A DNA stretch of 64,000 nucleotides from Enterococcus faecalis (GCF_029024925.1 NZ_CP118962.1:1892001-1956000), one strand, 5' to 3'; positions 18,365 to 26,814 are shown, counted from the stretch's first letter. Notes: generated from the letters alone by a model not told the origin. Program-made: numbers and translations.

Positions 18365-18431
18365 TTACTTCTTCCTTTCTTAAATATTCTTCATAATCAG
18401 CATCTAGGTAATCGTATGGATCGTCGTTCAT
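18333..18431 (-). CDS. very small acidic protein, 32 aa
   Basis: From the ATG at 18431 (AAAGG about 10 nt upstream) the frame encodes MNDDPYDYLDADYEEYL and more, 32 residues; an in-frame ATG at 18452 would give 39. It overlaps the next start by 32 bp. Acidic and Tyr-rich, without known relatives; overlap suggests coupling but coding is unproven. Confidence 0.45.
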   Translation of the reverse strand: MNDDPYDYLDADYEEYLRKEEVNESTKETSSD

Positions 18432-18456
18432 AGAATCACGCCTTTCTGTCATGTTT

Positions 18457-18726
18457 TCAAAGTGATTCCTCAACTTCTTTTCTTAATTCAGAAATTAATC
18501 TGTTTAGCTTTTCCGTCAATTTACCTTTCTTTTTTGTGCCAAAGTTTGTTTTTCTTTGTTCATGCATTAATAACTTAATTTCGGTATTCATATACATAAT
18601 TGTCGCTTTATACCCACAGTTGGCACATTCAGCATAATGGTGTTCAATATCCTTCGTGATATTTTCAGATTTTCTAACTAACGGAGTGTATTTATGACAT
18701 TGATTGCATTTATATAGATTATCCAT
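18457..18726 (-). CDS. zinc-ribbon protein
   Basis: 89 residues with CNQC (residues 8-11) and CANC (residues ~34-37) making one four-cysteine zinc ribbon, then a basic helical tail (KKKGKLTEKLNRLISEL). It abuts the minor head gene stop. Nucleic-acid binding is likely; the specific role is unknown. Confidence 0.7.
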   Translation of the reverse strand: MDNLYKCNQCHKYTPLVRKSENITKDIEHHYAECANCGYKATIMYMNTEIKLLMHEQRKTNFGTKKKGKLTEKLNRLISELRKEVEESL

Positions 18727-19665
18727 TTACAAACATCTTTCTTTCAGCGACTTATCATAATCCTCACTAACTTTAGGGACAGTAGAGCATTTACAATGAG
18801 GATGCATATAAGGAGCATTAATACCTTTTTTCATCTTTAATACTCTATAAGGGCTTCCTTTAGCCACTTTTTTACATATTTCACAGGCAAACGGTTCTGC
18901 AATGTAATCATATTCTTCGATATCTGCATCCAAGTAACTTTGCTTTTGAATATCTGTTTGAATACCAGATATTTCAGTCATCATTAGCCTATTTAGCTTG
19001 TATCTTATATTTAATTGGTTAGGCTTTAAAAATTTAGCTATCTCTTTTGCTACGGCTCTTGGATTTTTACCTTGAGTGATTGCCTGAGTGATTATTTTTT
19101 CTAAATCAGCTTTCATTTCAACAAAATTTTGCCAAATGTTATCACTAAACGAAGGGAAGTCACTTGATTTGAATGAGGCATTAACAATTTTTCTAACCTT
19201 AGACGAATAATTTTCTTGAACGGTTTCGCCTAGTATTCCCGCCTGTCTTAAATATTCCTCTTTTGCCGCTTCAGTTAACTGAGAATATCCCCACTTATCT
19301 AGCTCATCAAACAACGTGATTAATTCTAAACCAATCTGAGACTTTAATAGCTCTAATCTAGACACTCGCATTACTAAGTTATAGATTTTCAATTCTTTAT
19401 TGGCTTGCGGGCTAAAGTCCTTATTTTTTACATATTCCTTCGCTTTTCTCTCAAAGCGTTTTACGTCCATCTTATTAGCCATTTTTCTTGCTTCGCTAAT
19501 CGTAATCTTTTGACCATTGGAAAATCTATCCCAGTTAGCTTCAATTTCAGTTTGAATCGCATCAATAGCATTTTGAAGCTGTTTAACAATTTCTTTTTCT
19601 CTATTACGATCTAGCTTCATCTGCTCTTTGATCCAAGCATCTTCACGATCTTTCAAATAGGACAT
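18727..19665 (-). CDS. minor head protein (SPP1 gp7 / Mu F family)
   Basis: 312 residues. The C-terminal ~100 residues carry the Mu gpF signature, including EPFACEICKKVAKGSPYRV and MHPHCKCSTVP, with Cys and His clusters. The N-terminal ~200 residues are helical. These proteins bind the portal and enter the procapsid in a few copies. Gene order after portal supports the call. Confidence 0.88.
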   Translation of the reverse strand: MSYLKDREDAWIKEQMKLDRNREKEIVKQLQNAIDAIQTEIEANWDRFSNGQKITISEARKMANKMDVKRFERKAKEYVKNKDFSPQANKELKIYNLVMRVSRLELLKSQIGLELITLFDELDKWGYSQLTEAAKEEYLRQAGILGETVQENYSSKVRKIVNASFKSSDFPSFSDNIWQNFVEMKADLEKIITQAITQGKNPRAVAKEIAKFLKPNQLNIRYKLNRLMMTEISGIQTDIQKQSYLDADIEEYDYIAEPFACEICKKVAKGSPYRVLKMKKGINAPYMHPHCKCSTVPKVSEDYDKSLKERCL

Positions 19666-19670
19666 CTAAA

Positions 19671-21284
19671 TCAGTCCTCCTCTGTTTCCGACTGATTCGC
19701 CAAAAACTCTGCCTGTTTTTCTTTAAGCTTCGCTGCTTCTTCATCGGATAATGTATCTGGCTGATTTTCCTTTTTCAACCTATTTAGTTCTGTTTGAACA
19801 GGAACACCAGTCAATTTAGCCGCCATTTCGCAAAGTGTTTCGTCTGAAACAATTCCAACCATTCCGGCAATAACTTCCATAATTTCTTTATCCGATTGAG
19901 GAACGTTTGGTGTAAATAATATCTCTATAGCATTCACCTTTTCAAAAAGCAGCTCTTTATCATTATCTCTAGATACAAAAAAAGACTTAACTTTCTCAGC
20001 AAGCCCTGTTGGTTTATTTAAGTTATCTTTCAATGACCAAGAATAAGTTAATAATCTTAGTCTTCTCATGATTGCTTTTTTGACCATTCTTTCTTTGTTC
20101 TTTCTATCATTGTCACTTCCCCAACCTTTAAATCTAAATCCAATACCAGACTGATTACTACCAATGTTTTCGTCAGTAAAATCAATTAAAGAAGTGAAGC
20201 GCAACATGTCAGAAACCAAACGGTCATTATATGCCTCTGTTCCTTGTGTATCATACTCTTTTTTCAAATAGTATGCATCAGGATCGCTACCTGTTTGACC
20301 ATCACCATAATATTTCTTATCCCCTAATATTAACAATCTAGCTTTTATCATGTCGTTTAAAACGTCTACTGCAGAATTACCTTCTTCATCACCTATAGCA
20401 GTTTCGGGGTTTCCTTTAATAACTAAATAAGCTTCAGATGAATCTTGTTGGAAATTAGCCATTGAAGATTGTGATAAATCATATGCATCTATATTATCTA
20501 AAACTGTTTCAAAGTCTCCTAAACGCTCTTCATTGTTAATCCATTCATTTACTTGAATAGAATCAAAGAAAGTTTGATATTTATCAATTAATTTAGATTG
20601 TTCATAGTCTTGATTTTTTGATTCATGTTGATAAAAATAGCCATCATTGGCATAAATATCGATATAACTAAATGTTTCATCGTTAAACTCCAGATCATAA
20701 CAGTGAATAGCACATACAGAATTCTTGTTTGTCGTTGTATCATAAATAACGAACGTCTCTTCTGCACTGAATTTAGCTAACATTTCTTTACCGTATTCAT
20801 CTCTACCAATATATTCAAACGCTCTTCCATAAACGAGTAAGTCGTCTAACATTAACTGATTATGATAATCTTCATTTGATTTGCTAGAAAAATCATTAAT
20901 TTTGTCAGCTATAGTTTTATCGCCATTGTACTTCAAAGGATTACCTAATAACACGCCTTTTTTAAAATTGACAATAAATCTAGCCCAATCATTTGCAATC
21001 TTGTTGTCTGCTCGATTTTCACTTTTATCTTCAGTAAACTTAATATTATTTTGCGCTAAAGAATAACGCTTTAATTCTTTAAGGCGAGGAACTTGTTTTT
21101 CTTTATGGTGTCGAACAAATTTTACAATCATATTAAAAACATCTTGATGCTCAAAATCTACGACTTCTTCTTTTTCTCCGTTCGAATATTGCATTATTCG
21201 AGTAGGCAGTTTGCTTACTGGCACTTTATAAACTAGATTTGCTTCTTTATCAAATCTAGAACCGTTCAATAATTTATTATTCAC
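19671..21284 (-). CDS. portal protein (SPP1 gp6-like)
   Basis: 537 residues, GTG start at 21284 with AGGTG upstream, five bases after the terminase stop. Recognisable segments are VKFVRHHKEKQVPRLKELKR near residue 55, the WARFIVNFKKGVLLGNPLKY block and the acidic Lys-rich C-terminus. Forms the dodecameric DNA channel at one capsid vertex. Confidence 0.9.
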   Translation of the reverse strand: MNNKLLNGSRFDKEANLVYKVPVSKLPTRIMQYSNGEKEEVVDFEHQDVFNMIVKFVRHHKEKQVPRLKELKRYSLAQNNIKFTEDKSENRADNKIANDWARFIVNFKKGVLLGNPLKYNGDKTIADKINDFSSKSNEDYHNQLMLDDLLVYGRAFEYIGRDEYGKEMLAKFSAEETFVIYDTTTNKNSVCAIHCYDLEFNDETFSYIDIYANDGYFYQHESKNQDYEQSKLIDKYQTFFDSIQVNEWINNEERLGDFETVLDNIDAYDLSQSSMANFQQDSSEAYLVIKGNPETAIGDEEGNSAVDVLNDMIKARLLILGDKKYYGDGQTGSDPDAYYLKKEYDTQGTEAYNDRLVSDMLRFTSLIDFTDENIGSNQSGIGFRFKGWGSDNDRKNKERMVKKAIMRRLRLLTYSWSLKDNLNKPTGLAEKVKSFFVSRDNDKELLFEKVNAIEILFTPNVPQSDKEIMEVIAGMVGIVSDETLCEMAAKLTGVPVQTELNRLKKENQPDTLSDEEAAKLKEKQAEFLANQSETEED

Positions 21285-21288
21285 TCTA

Positions 21289-22743
21289 TCACCTACTTAA
21301 TCCTAATTTTTTGAACGTATTAATAGCTTTTTTAACGTTTATAGGTTCTGGTCTAAATGGCTCGTAAAACGCTAACGTTAACGCATCAGCAATATCTGGA
21401 CTGCCAACATTACGCTTTTTCATATCTTCTTTACTTTCTAAACGGATTTTTCCATTGCTAGTCATTTTAAATTTACGTGTGCTCAATTCTTTGATTAGAT
21501 TTGCATTATCAGGAAGTTCTATCGTCGGCCCTTGACCATTAATCGAATTGGAAATGTTTTGTTCTAACAGTTCTTTAACATCTCCCCATATTTGTGTTCC
21601 TTTATTTGCATAATAATCGTCTGTAGAAGATTCTCCATTATTTACCGGAATTACTTCATAGGGAAGTTTTTCATCGCTAATTACTTCTTTAAGTCTATCA
21701 GTAACACCTCCACCAACACCTGTATCATCTACTTTGATGAACACTTTTTTTATTGTAGGATAGTCATCCATCATCCTTTTCGCCGCTTTTAAAACTCGAC
21801 CAGTGGTCTGCATGGTATCTTGCTTACTATATTTTTCAAATGGCAATGCTTTAGCTCCGATTCTAGGAAATACTATCGTTGAATCATCACCAAAACGAGC
21901 CACATCGACACCTATGTGTCCTTCTCTAACATGTTTTAATTCTGAATCAGAAATATTAATATCTTTGGCAAACTCAACAATTTCAAGGCTGATAAATGAA
22001 TCAAGTGCGCCTTTGGGAAATTCACCATAAATACGAACACGAGCTACATCGCTATTCTCACCATACTTATCGATGAGCATTTGAATATTTTCTTTGTTAG
22101 TACGTTTGCTATCGTAACTAGAAACTTTGTGCGTTCTATACTTGTCTCTATCTGTATTATGCGAATCATAAAAAACCCCTTCAATATTGTTGGGGTTCCC
22201 ACACATTAGTAATTTATTGTCAAATCCTGAAAGAGTACCTAATATTGCTTCCATAATGGGATCAGCAACACCTGATGCTTCATCAACCACTATTAACATA
22301 TGGTCTTCGTGAAATCCTTGCATATTTTCTGGTTTAGTTGCTGTTCGAGCTGTAGCAAACCATCGTTCTGAATCGCCAACCATATAAATTTTCGTCTTGG
22401 TCCATTTAAGTAAGTCTTTAATCAAGCTGTTATTCAGCCACTTAGCCACTTCTGCCCATAGAACATCGTATAATTGTTTCATCGTCGGAGCAGTTGCTAT
22501 TACTTTTGCATATGGCCGGCATGTTAGAAACCAAAGAATAGCACCAGCCTCCAACGCCGTTTTTCCAACACCCTGCCCTGATCTAACTGAGACTTTTGGG
22601 AATTTAGCCAAATCATCCAAGACCTTATCCTGCCATTCATCTGGATCAAGATGCAAAATATCCTGACAAAAAGCAACTGGTTTATCGTAGTAGTAATCAA
22701 TTGCTGCACCAATATCGGCAAACGGAATAAACTCTTTATTCAT
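21289..22743 (-). CDS. terminase large subunit
   Basis: 484 residues from MNKEFIPFADIG (22743); the ATG overlaps the small-subunit stop by 8 bp. Walker A at ~55-62 (RSGQGVGKT), Walker B with LIVVDEAS near 145, and a C-terminal RNase H-like nuclease with HIGVDVARFGDDST. It pumps DNA into the procapsid and cuts the concatemer. Confidence 0.93.
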   Translation of the reverse strand: MNKEFIPFADIGAAIDYYYDKPVAFCQDILHLDPDEWQDKVLDDLAKFPKVSVRSGQGVGKTALEAGAILWFLTCRPYAKVIATAPTMKQLYDVLWAEVAKWLNNSLIKDLLKWTKTKIYMVGDSERWFATARTATKPENMQGFHEDHMLIVVDEASGVADPIMEAILGTLSGFDNKLLMCGNPNNIEGVFYDSHNTDRDKYRTHKVSSYDSKRTNKENIQMLIDKYGENSDVARVRIYGEFPKGALDSFISLEIVEFAKDINISDSELKHVREGHIGVDVARFGDDSTIVFPRIGAKALPFEKYSKQDTMQTTGRVLKAAKRMMDDYPTIKKVFIKVDDTGVGGGVTDRLKEVISDEKLPYEVIPVNNGESSTDDYYANKGTQIWGDVKELLEQNISNSINGQGPTIELPDNANLIKELSTRKFKMTSNGKIRLESKEDMKKRNVGSPDIADALTLAFYEPFRPEPINVKKAINTFKKLGLSR

Positions 22744-23530
22744 TTTCTTCCACCGCCCGCTTATTTGCTGCATTTATAACTGCTTGTTTCCAAGAGTCAG
22801 CTTCATCGTTAGATGATCCGCCACTTAATTTGTCTGTCTCAAGCTTTATCTTCTCAATTTGAGCCTCCATTAAAAGAGATTTTTTATCTGTCGACAATAA
22901 TTCTTTTTGTTGCTTAATCGCCTTTATTAATTGATTGCTAACGCGAGTCAACGCATCTTCAATAGCCAGGATGTCATCTAACTTTCTAAATGTTTTACGA
23001 GTGACTTGTACATCTTTTAAAACTTCTCTCTTAACAGTAACCATTTTCCCATCAATTACCGATGGCTCTTTAACTTTGCGAAGCTGCTGCAAACGTTCAA
23101 CTTCTTCATCATTTAAGCCAGCCTCTGCATCTTTTATGCGTTTAAGCATTCTATATTGGCGAATTTTCAGGATTCTTATTTCTTCATCCAAAATAAAAAA
23201 AGGATCATCATTCATAGTAGAATAGATGTCCTTTTCTTCGTCAGATAACATATCGGCAAATATTGTTTCGTATTCGCCAGTTTTAACAGCATTCTTATTT
23301 CTTTTTGGTGGCGAGGCTCGACTATTACCTTTATTGCCTATAGCATTTTGATTACCTTTAGGTGCACCCCTATTTGTAGGTTGCACCTCTTTGGTTGCAC
23401 CCCCTCTTTCCCATTTATCACGTTTTCTCCATGACTTCAATGTGTTGAGAGGTACAGAAAGCTTTTCGGAAATATCCTTGTATTTCCAACCTTTTTCATA
23501 ATATTTCTTTGCTTGTTCCTTTTTATCCAT
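22736..23530 (-). CDS. terminase small subunit
   Basis: 264 residues. An N-terminal helix-turn-helix of the YqaS/terminase type (YYEKGWKYKDISEKLSVPLN, then SWRKRDKWERGG) recognises the packaging site. A basic Asn/Gly spacer (~60-85) and a helical oligomerisation region follow. Upstream of and overlapping the large subunit. Confidence 0.88.
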   Translation of the reverse strand: MDKKEQAKKYYEKGWKYKDISEKLSVPLNTLKSWRKRDKWERGGATKEVQPTNRGAPKGNQNAIGNKGNSRASPPKRNKNAVKTGEYETIFADMLSDEEKDIYSTMNDDPFFILDEEIRILKIRQYRMLKRIKDAEAGLNDEEVERLQQLRKVKEPSVIDGKMVTVKREVLKDVQVTRKTFRKLDDILAIEDALTRVSNQLIKAIKQQKELLSTDKKSLLMEAQIEKIKLETDKLSGGSSNDEADSWKQAVINAANKRAVEENE

Positions 23531-23577
23531 CTGACATATAACACCACCTCACAATACTTGTTGAATTGAGTTTTGTT

Positions 23578-24498
23578 TTACGGAAAAACTTTGACAGAAA
23601 TATCAACCATTCCTAGTTTTCCTAGTGTAATCTCAATATCTTTGAATATCTTTGCTGGAGAATACAAAGAATTTACTATTATGACTTTCATCACTTCACT
23701 ATTTCTATCTTCATACCTATTTCCTGATGTTACCGAAACGATTTGTACAGTGTCTCTATATTTTTCAAATAAATAGCCTTCAAGTTCATCAATAACATTG
23801 ATATTTCCTTCATTTTTGTAATATATTTTTGCACGAATCCTTTCAATATTTCCAGTATTTATTTTTTTCTTTTCTATTATGTTACTATCTTCGTACATGC
23901 TTAATCGTTTATCCATATCAAGAAGTAGTCCCAGAATCCTTGAATCATTGTCTGTTTCACCCTTCAAATCATCTTCGAGAGCCTTTCTGCGAATTACTCT
24001 CGTAACTGGATTATCAGCCGTAGAGTCTTCACTAATTTTAGGAATCTTTTTATCCAACTCTTCTATTAAGGCTCCAGTTCCTTCGATAGTATCCTCGAAA
24101 AATATTGTTCTATCATTTATTAAATCAAATGGAAGTTCTGTTCCACTCTCGCAAATCATTATAGTAGGTTTCCCAAAAGAATGAGCTACTGCCGTTTCAT
24201 ACATTACATTAGCGTTCCACCCAGATAAGTTAGATATAACTAAATCAGCTCCAATTATATTTGTGAATACTTGATCTCCAATCGAACCCATAGAATGTAT
24301 TTCATGGGCTATTATTAACTCGTAATCATATTTTTCCAACACTTTATTTAATACATTTTCTACTATAGCTTTTAGCTTCTTAAATTCATTAGAATTCTTT
24401 TCTCCAATTGGCGTTATAAAAAAACATTTTTTTAAATTCGTTTCTTTGATTTCACCCTTATCGGAATTAGCTTTCTTTTCATTCTTTTCTTTTGCCAT
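23578..24498 (-). CDS. NDT/TIR-like nucleotide-enzyme fold protein, phage accessory gene
   Basis: 306 residues. Residues 26-~140 match the nucleoside deoxyribosyltransferase/TIR-like Rossmann family common among stress and defence proteins: FFITPIG at 26-32, ADLVISNLSGWNANVMYETA at 84-103 with Glu101 in the catalytic-glutamate position, and LPFDL at 122-126. The first 22 residues are Lys/Glu-rich, and the ~165 C-terminal residues form an unassigned domain. It sits between Mom-region genes and terminase, is absent from a minimal packaging module, and has a consensus promoter of its own, so it looks like a lysogenically expressed moron. NAD- or nucleotide-consuming abortive defence is an inference; no such activity can be read from sequence alone. 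Confidence 0.7.
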   Translation of the reverse strand: MAKEKNEKKANSDKGEIKETNLKKCFFITPIGEKNSNEFKKLKAIVENVLNKVLEKYDYELIIAHEIHSMGSIGDQVFTNIIGADLVISNLSGWNANVMYETAVAHSFGKPTIMICESGTELPFDLINDRTIFFEDTIEGTGALIEELDKKIPKISEDSTADNPVTRVIRRKALEDDLKGETDNDSRILGLLLDMDKRLSMYEDSNIIEKKKINTGNIERIRAKIYYKNEGNINVIDELEGYLFEKYRDTVQIVSVTSGNRYEDRNSEVMKVIIVNSLYSPAKIFKDIEITLGKLGMVDISVKVFP

Positions 24499-24527
24499 AT
24501 TAATCTCCTTTAATACATTTTTATTAA

Positions 24528-24557
24528 AGTATACGACAAAACCTATAGCTCTTTCAA
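24528..24557 (-). promoter_or_regulatory. sigma-A promoter of the NDT/TIR-like gene
   Basis: TTGAAA (24552-24557), 18-bp spacer, TATACT (24528-24533), 30 bp before the ATG. A 7-bp inverted repeat, TTTAATA/TATTAAA, in the leader overlaps the ribosome site and could be an operator or mRNA hairpin. Confidence 0.65.
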
Positions 24558-24731
24558 ATGACTTTCAATTTCAATTAAGTCTTTTAGGTCCTTAACTGTA
24601 TTCAATTTGATATGACCTGCTTTAAAGTTACTTATCCATTGAGCCTTTGCAGCCCTGATAATCTTGTTGTTTTCTTCCGCAATCTTTTGCTTTTCTAAAG
24701 CTTGCTGAACTTCATAATCAAATGTTTCCAT
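24543..24731 (-). CDS. small helical protein, 62 aa
   Basis: The start at 24731 (METFDYEVQQALEKQK) is preferred over an upstream ATG at 24845 because the upstream 38 residues are unlike the rest and cover a hairpin-rich stretch. Helical, charged, ending LIEIESHLKEL. No family recognised. Hairpins lie at ~24770-24850: one large stem pairs AAGACACAGAG with CTCCGTGTCTT and is followed by TTTT, so it may be a terminator. Confidence 0.55.
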   Translation of the reverse strand: METFDYEVQQALEKQKIAEENNKIIRAAKAQWISNFKAGHIKLNTVKDLKDLIEIESHLKEL

Positions 24732-24867
24732 TGTAGAATACCTCGCACTATTATATAATGCTAAAAGACACGGAGGGTGTCGAAAATCCACGCGTGGGAA
24801 TTCTCTGTGTCTTCGGGGTATTCGTATCTCGTTGAATTGAGGCAAGTGTTAGCGCACTTGTCTCTTT

Positions 24868-25476
24868 TTATTTAGCTTTTGGATAAGGTTTTGATAATTT
24901 AATGATTTTTTTACGTATCTTTTTATTTAGTGGCATTAAATACTTATGTTTACCTTTTGATTCATAAATGGAAGCTTTTGGATCCACATGTTTATGCAAA
25001 AATTCTAACCTTTGAGATCCTGTCCCATACTTAGCATGGATAGACTTAGGATGTGTCTTTTTTCCATTAACAATGAAATAGCGTTCCCCATCTGTCTTTC
25101 CAGTATATATCCAGTTTGTTGCTTGATAGATACCTCCATGATGGTTTTGGTCCGTATCTGCATAGCTTACTATTAATTGCATGCTTGGATTAAATTCTTT
25201 TAGGAACTTAATTGCTTTGGCCAAAATTTCAGATACAAACGTCTTGTGATTGGTTAAAGCAACCCTAGTTAGTTCACAGCATTCTGTTTGTTCCAATCCA
25301 TATGGGCTTCCTATGCTCTTATTTGCACCTCTACTAAAAATTACTACTCCTATAAATTGGCCATCTTCCCATGCTCCTATTTTAATGAGCTTTCCGACAG
25401 GCACACTTTTGCTGTAATGAAAGTGCGTGCAAGCATACTTTGTAGCTTCATGAGTAGCCCAATCAACTTTCAACAT
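24868..25476 (-). CDS. mom: Mom-family DNA modification protein
   Basis: 202 residues. The block LTRVAL (69-74) and the long conserved stretch beginning SYADTDQNHHGG at 104 and running through YQATNW to 122 are characteristic of phage Mu Mom homologues, GNAT-fold enzymes that convert adenine to N6-carbamoylmethyl-adenine in phage DNA and protect it from restriction. The C-terminal 50 residues are very Lys-rich and suit DNA binding. The start overlaps the 3' end of the ParB-like gene by 14 bp, recalling the com-mom overlap in Mu. Chemistry is assumed from the family. Confidence 0.82.
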   Translation of the reverse strand: MLKVDWATHEATKYACTHFHYSKSVPVGKLIKIGAWEDGQFIGVVIFSRGANKSIGSPYGLEQTECCELTRVALTNHKTFVSEILAKAIKFLKEFNPSMQLIVSYADTDQNHHGGIYQATNWIYTGKTDGERYFIVNGKKTHPKSIHAKYGTGSQRLEFLHKHVDPKASIYESKGKHKYLMPLNKKIRKKIIKLSKPYPKAK

Positions 25477-25984
25477 CTCTTAAATCGAACTCCTCTCCAC
25501 AACATGGGCATTTAACAAATTTCGGTTCAAGTTTCGTCAAATCTCCTTGGTCATCAATACTACCTGGTTCAAAATTTGGAATGTCAGCATCTTCAATTAA
25601 AATTTCTAATTCTTCGTTGTCAAACCCTGTTAACTCCAAATTATCTGCAGTTAGTTCATTAAGTAATTCTGTTAGTTTATCTTCATCCCAATTTCCAGAA
25701 ATCTTATTTAAAGCTATGCTTAGAGCTTTCTCTTTATCCAATGGTAAATCAACCACAGAAACCTCTATCTCATCAAATAGCCCCAATTCTTTTGCAACAG
25801 TAACGCGTTGATGTCCACCAACCAAGTTTCCTGTATTTTTATTAAAAATGGGAGGATCAACAAAGCCAAATTCTAAAATTGATTGTTTAAGTTTTTCATA
25901 TTCTGCCATACCTGGATTCAATTTTACTCTTGGATTATATTCCGCCGGCCTTAAATCTGATAATTTCATTTTTTCAATATGCAT
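25463..25984 (-). CDS. ParB/sulfiredoxin-fold protein with C-terminal Cys knuckle
   Basis: 173 residues. The N-terminal ~100 residues are a ParB N-terminal-like domain (RPAEYNPRV, then GGHQR at 56-60, the phosphate/nucleotide-binding motif). Residues ~110-135 are acidic. The C-terminus ends in CPCCGEEF, half of a zinc knuckle. ParB-like partners are known next to phage DNA-modification genes and may be ATPases or nucleases. In Mu the partner Com is a zinc-finger translational activator of mom; the terminal Cys motif plus overlap suggest, but do not show, a similar coupling. Confidence 0.8.
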   Translation of the reverse strand: MHIEKMKLSDLRPAEYNPRVKLNPGMAEYEKLKQSILEFGFVDPPIFNKNTGNLVGGHQRVTVAKELGLFDEIEVSVVDLPLDKEKALSIALNKISGNWDEDKLTELLNELTADNLELTGFDNEELEILIEDADIPNFEPGSIDDQGDLTKLEPKFVKCPCCGEEFDLRDVES

Positions 25985-26015
25985 TATTTTACTCCTTTAC
26001 TTATGTATAAAAAAA

Positions 26016-26034
26016 GACCTCATAATTTGAGGTC
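26016..26034 (-). terminator. intrinsic terminator upstream of the ParB-Mom pair
   Basis: GACCTC/GAGGTC stem, 7-nt loop, then seven T on the minus strand, 5 bp beyond the stop of the coiled-coil membrane gene. Expression of ParB-Mom needs readthrough, antitermination or a promoter I could not place confidently. Confidence 0.85.
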
Positions 26035-26038
26035 CAAG

Positions 26039-26488
26039 TTATATTATTGTAGAAACAAATGTATATATGCCAAGCAATAAAGAAGTTAAATTAGCTATAT
26101 TTCCAGCAGCTTCTCCAGAATCATTTATGACTTGAATTGCTTGAGAAAACAAACTATCAGCCTCTTGCTTATTCTCAGCCTTAGAAACTTTGTAAATTGA
26201 TTTCATAACGTAAGTTAATTCTTCTGTATTTAATTGCGTTTCTCTATTTATCATGACTAAGTCTTTAATATAAGATGTATTTTCAGCAATCTGTTTTAAA
26301 AGTTCTTCACTTTTTAATGTAGATTCATTTGCTAACTTCTGCAGTTCTTGTAGCTGCTTCTTTTCTCTATTAATGTCTCCAAGCCAATTACTACCAGTCT
26401 CTAGTTTTTCCGCATATTTCATAGATGGTTCGATTCTAGGATAGTCGAAATTTTTTAATAGATTCGAAAATGTATTGTTAGTCTCCAT
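26039..26488 (-). CDS. coiled-coil protein with C-terminal membrane helix
   Basis: 149 residues. The middle (~40-90) is a coiled coil (REKKQLQELQKLANES, then LKQIAENTSYIKDL). The last ~25 residues are hydrophobic (NLTSLLLGIYTFVSTII), giving a tail-anchored topology. No family recognised. Bracketed by terminators at 26538-26560 and 26016-26034, hence a separate transcription unit, perhaps cargo such as superinfection exclusion. Confidence 0.65.
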   Translation of the reverse strand: METNNTFSNLLKNFDYPRIEPSMKYAEKLETGSNWLGDINREKKQLQELQKLANESTLKSEELLKQIAENTSYIKDLVMINRETQLNTEELTYVMKSIYKVSKAENKQEADSLFSQAIQVINDSGEAAGNIANLTSLLLGIYTFVSTII

Positions 26489-26537
26489 AATAAACCTCCT
26501 TTTACATTCATAATATCAATTTTATTAAATAAAAGGA

Positions 26538-26560
26538 AGACTACACTTTTTGTGTAGTCT
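26538..26560 (-). terminator. intrinsic terminator downstream of the tRNA
   Basis: Perfect 9-bp stem (AGACTACAC/GTGTAGTCT) with an A5 loop, followed on the minus strand by TCCTTTTATTT. Confidence 0.85.
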
Positions 26561-26654
26561 CAGATAGGAGGGAAATCTTAACCGTCATTCGATCGTAAAG
26601 GTAGTTACACTGAATTATTGACGATATTTTTATTTAAGCAGCTTATGCCACTTA

Positions 26655-26727
26655 CTGGAATAACGAGACTCGAACTCATGACCCTACGATTAACAGTCGT
26701 ATGCTCTACCAACTGAGCTATATTCCA
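26655..26727 (-). tRNA. tRNA-Asn (anticodon GUU), phage-encoded
   Basis: 73 nt folding as a complete cloverleaf: acceptor TGGAATA/TATTCCA (7 perfect pairs), D stem GCTC/GAGC, anticodon stem TACGA/TCGTA with loop CTGTTAA (anticodon GTT), T stem ATGAG/CTCGT with loop TTCGAGT. U1-A72 and G73 suit asparagine identity. CCA is not encoded. It differs in the acceptor from the host tRNA-Asn as I remember it. It lies between two terminators in the late-regulator/terminase gap, so it probably belongs to the late transcript. Confidence 0.93.
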
Positions 26728-26734
26728 TTAACGT

Positions 26735-26813
26735 GTCACTTGCAAACTTGTAGAAAAAAGAGGAGGTTATTCACCTCACTTCATTTTATTGAGAACGTAT
26801 GTCTGCAAGTGAC
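26735..26813. repeat. inverted repeat GTCACTTGCA / TGCAAGTGAC
   Basis: Ten-bp perfect arms at 26735-26744 and 26804-26813, enclosing a terminator hairpin. It could be a protein-binding site for the late activator or terminase; function unknown. Confidence 0.6.
26752..26777 (-). terminator. intrinsic terminator between ArpU gene and tRNA
   Basis: On the minus strand GAGGT-GAATA-ACCTC is followed by CTCTTTTTTC. Short stem but good T-run; would end the early/ArpU transcript before the tRNA. Confidence 0.7.
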
Positions 26814-26814
26814 C

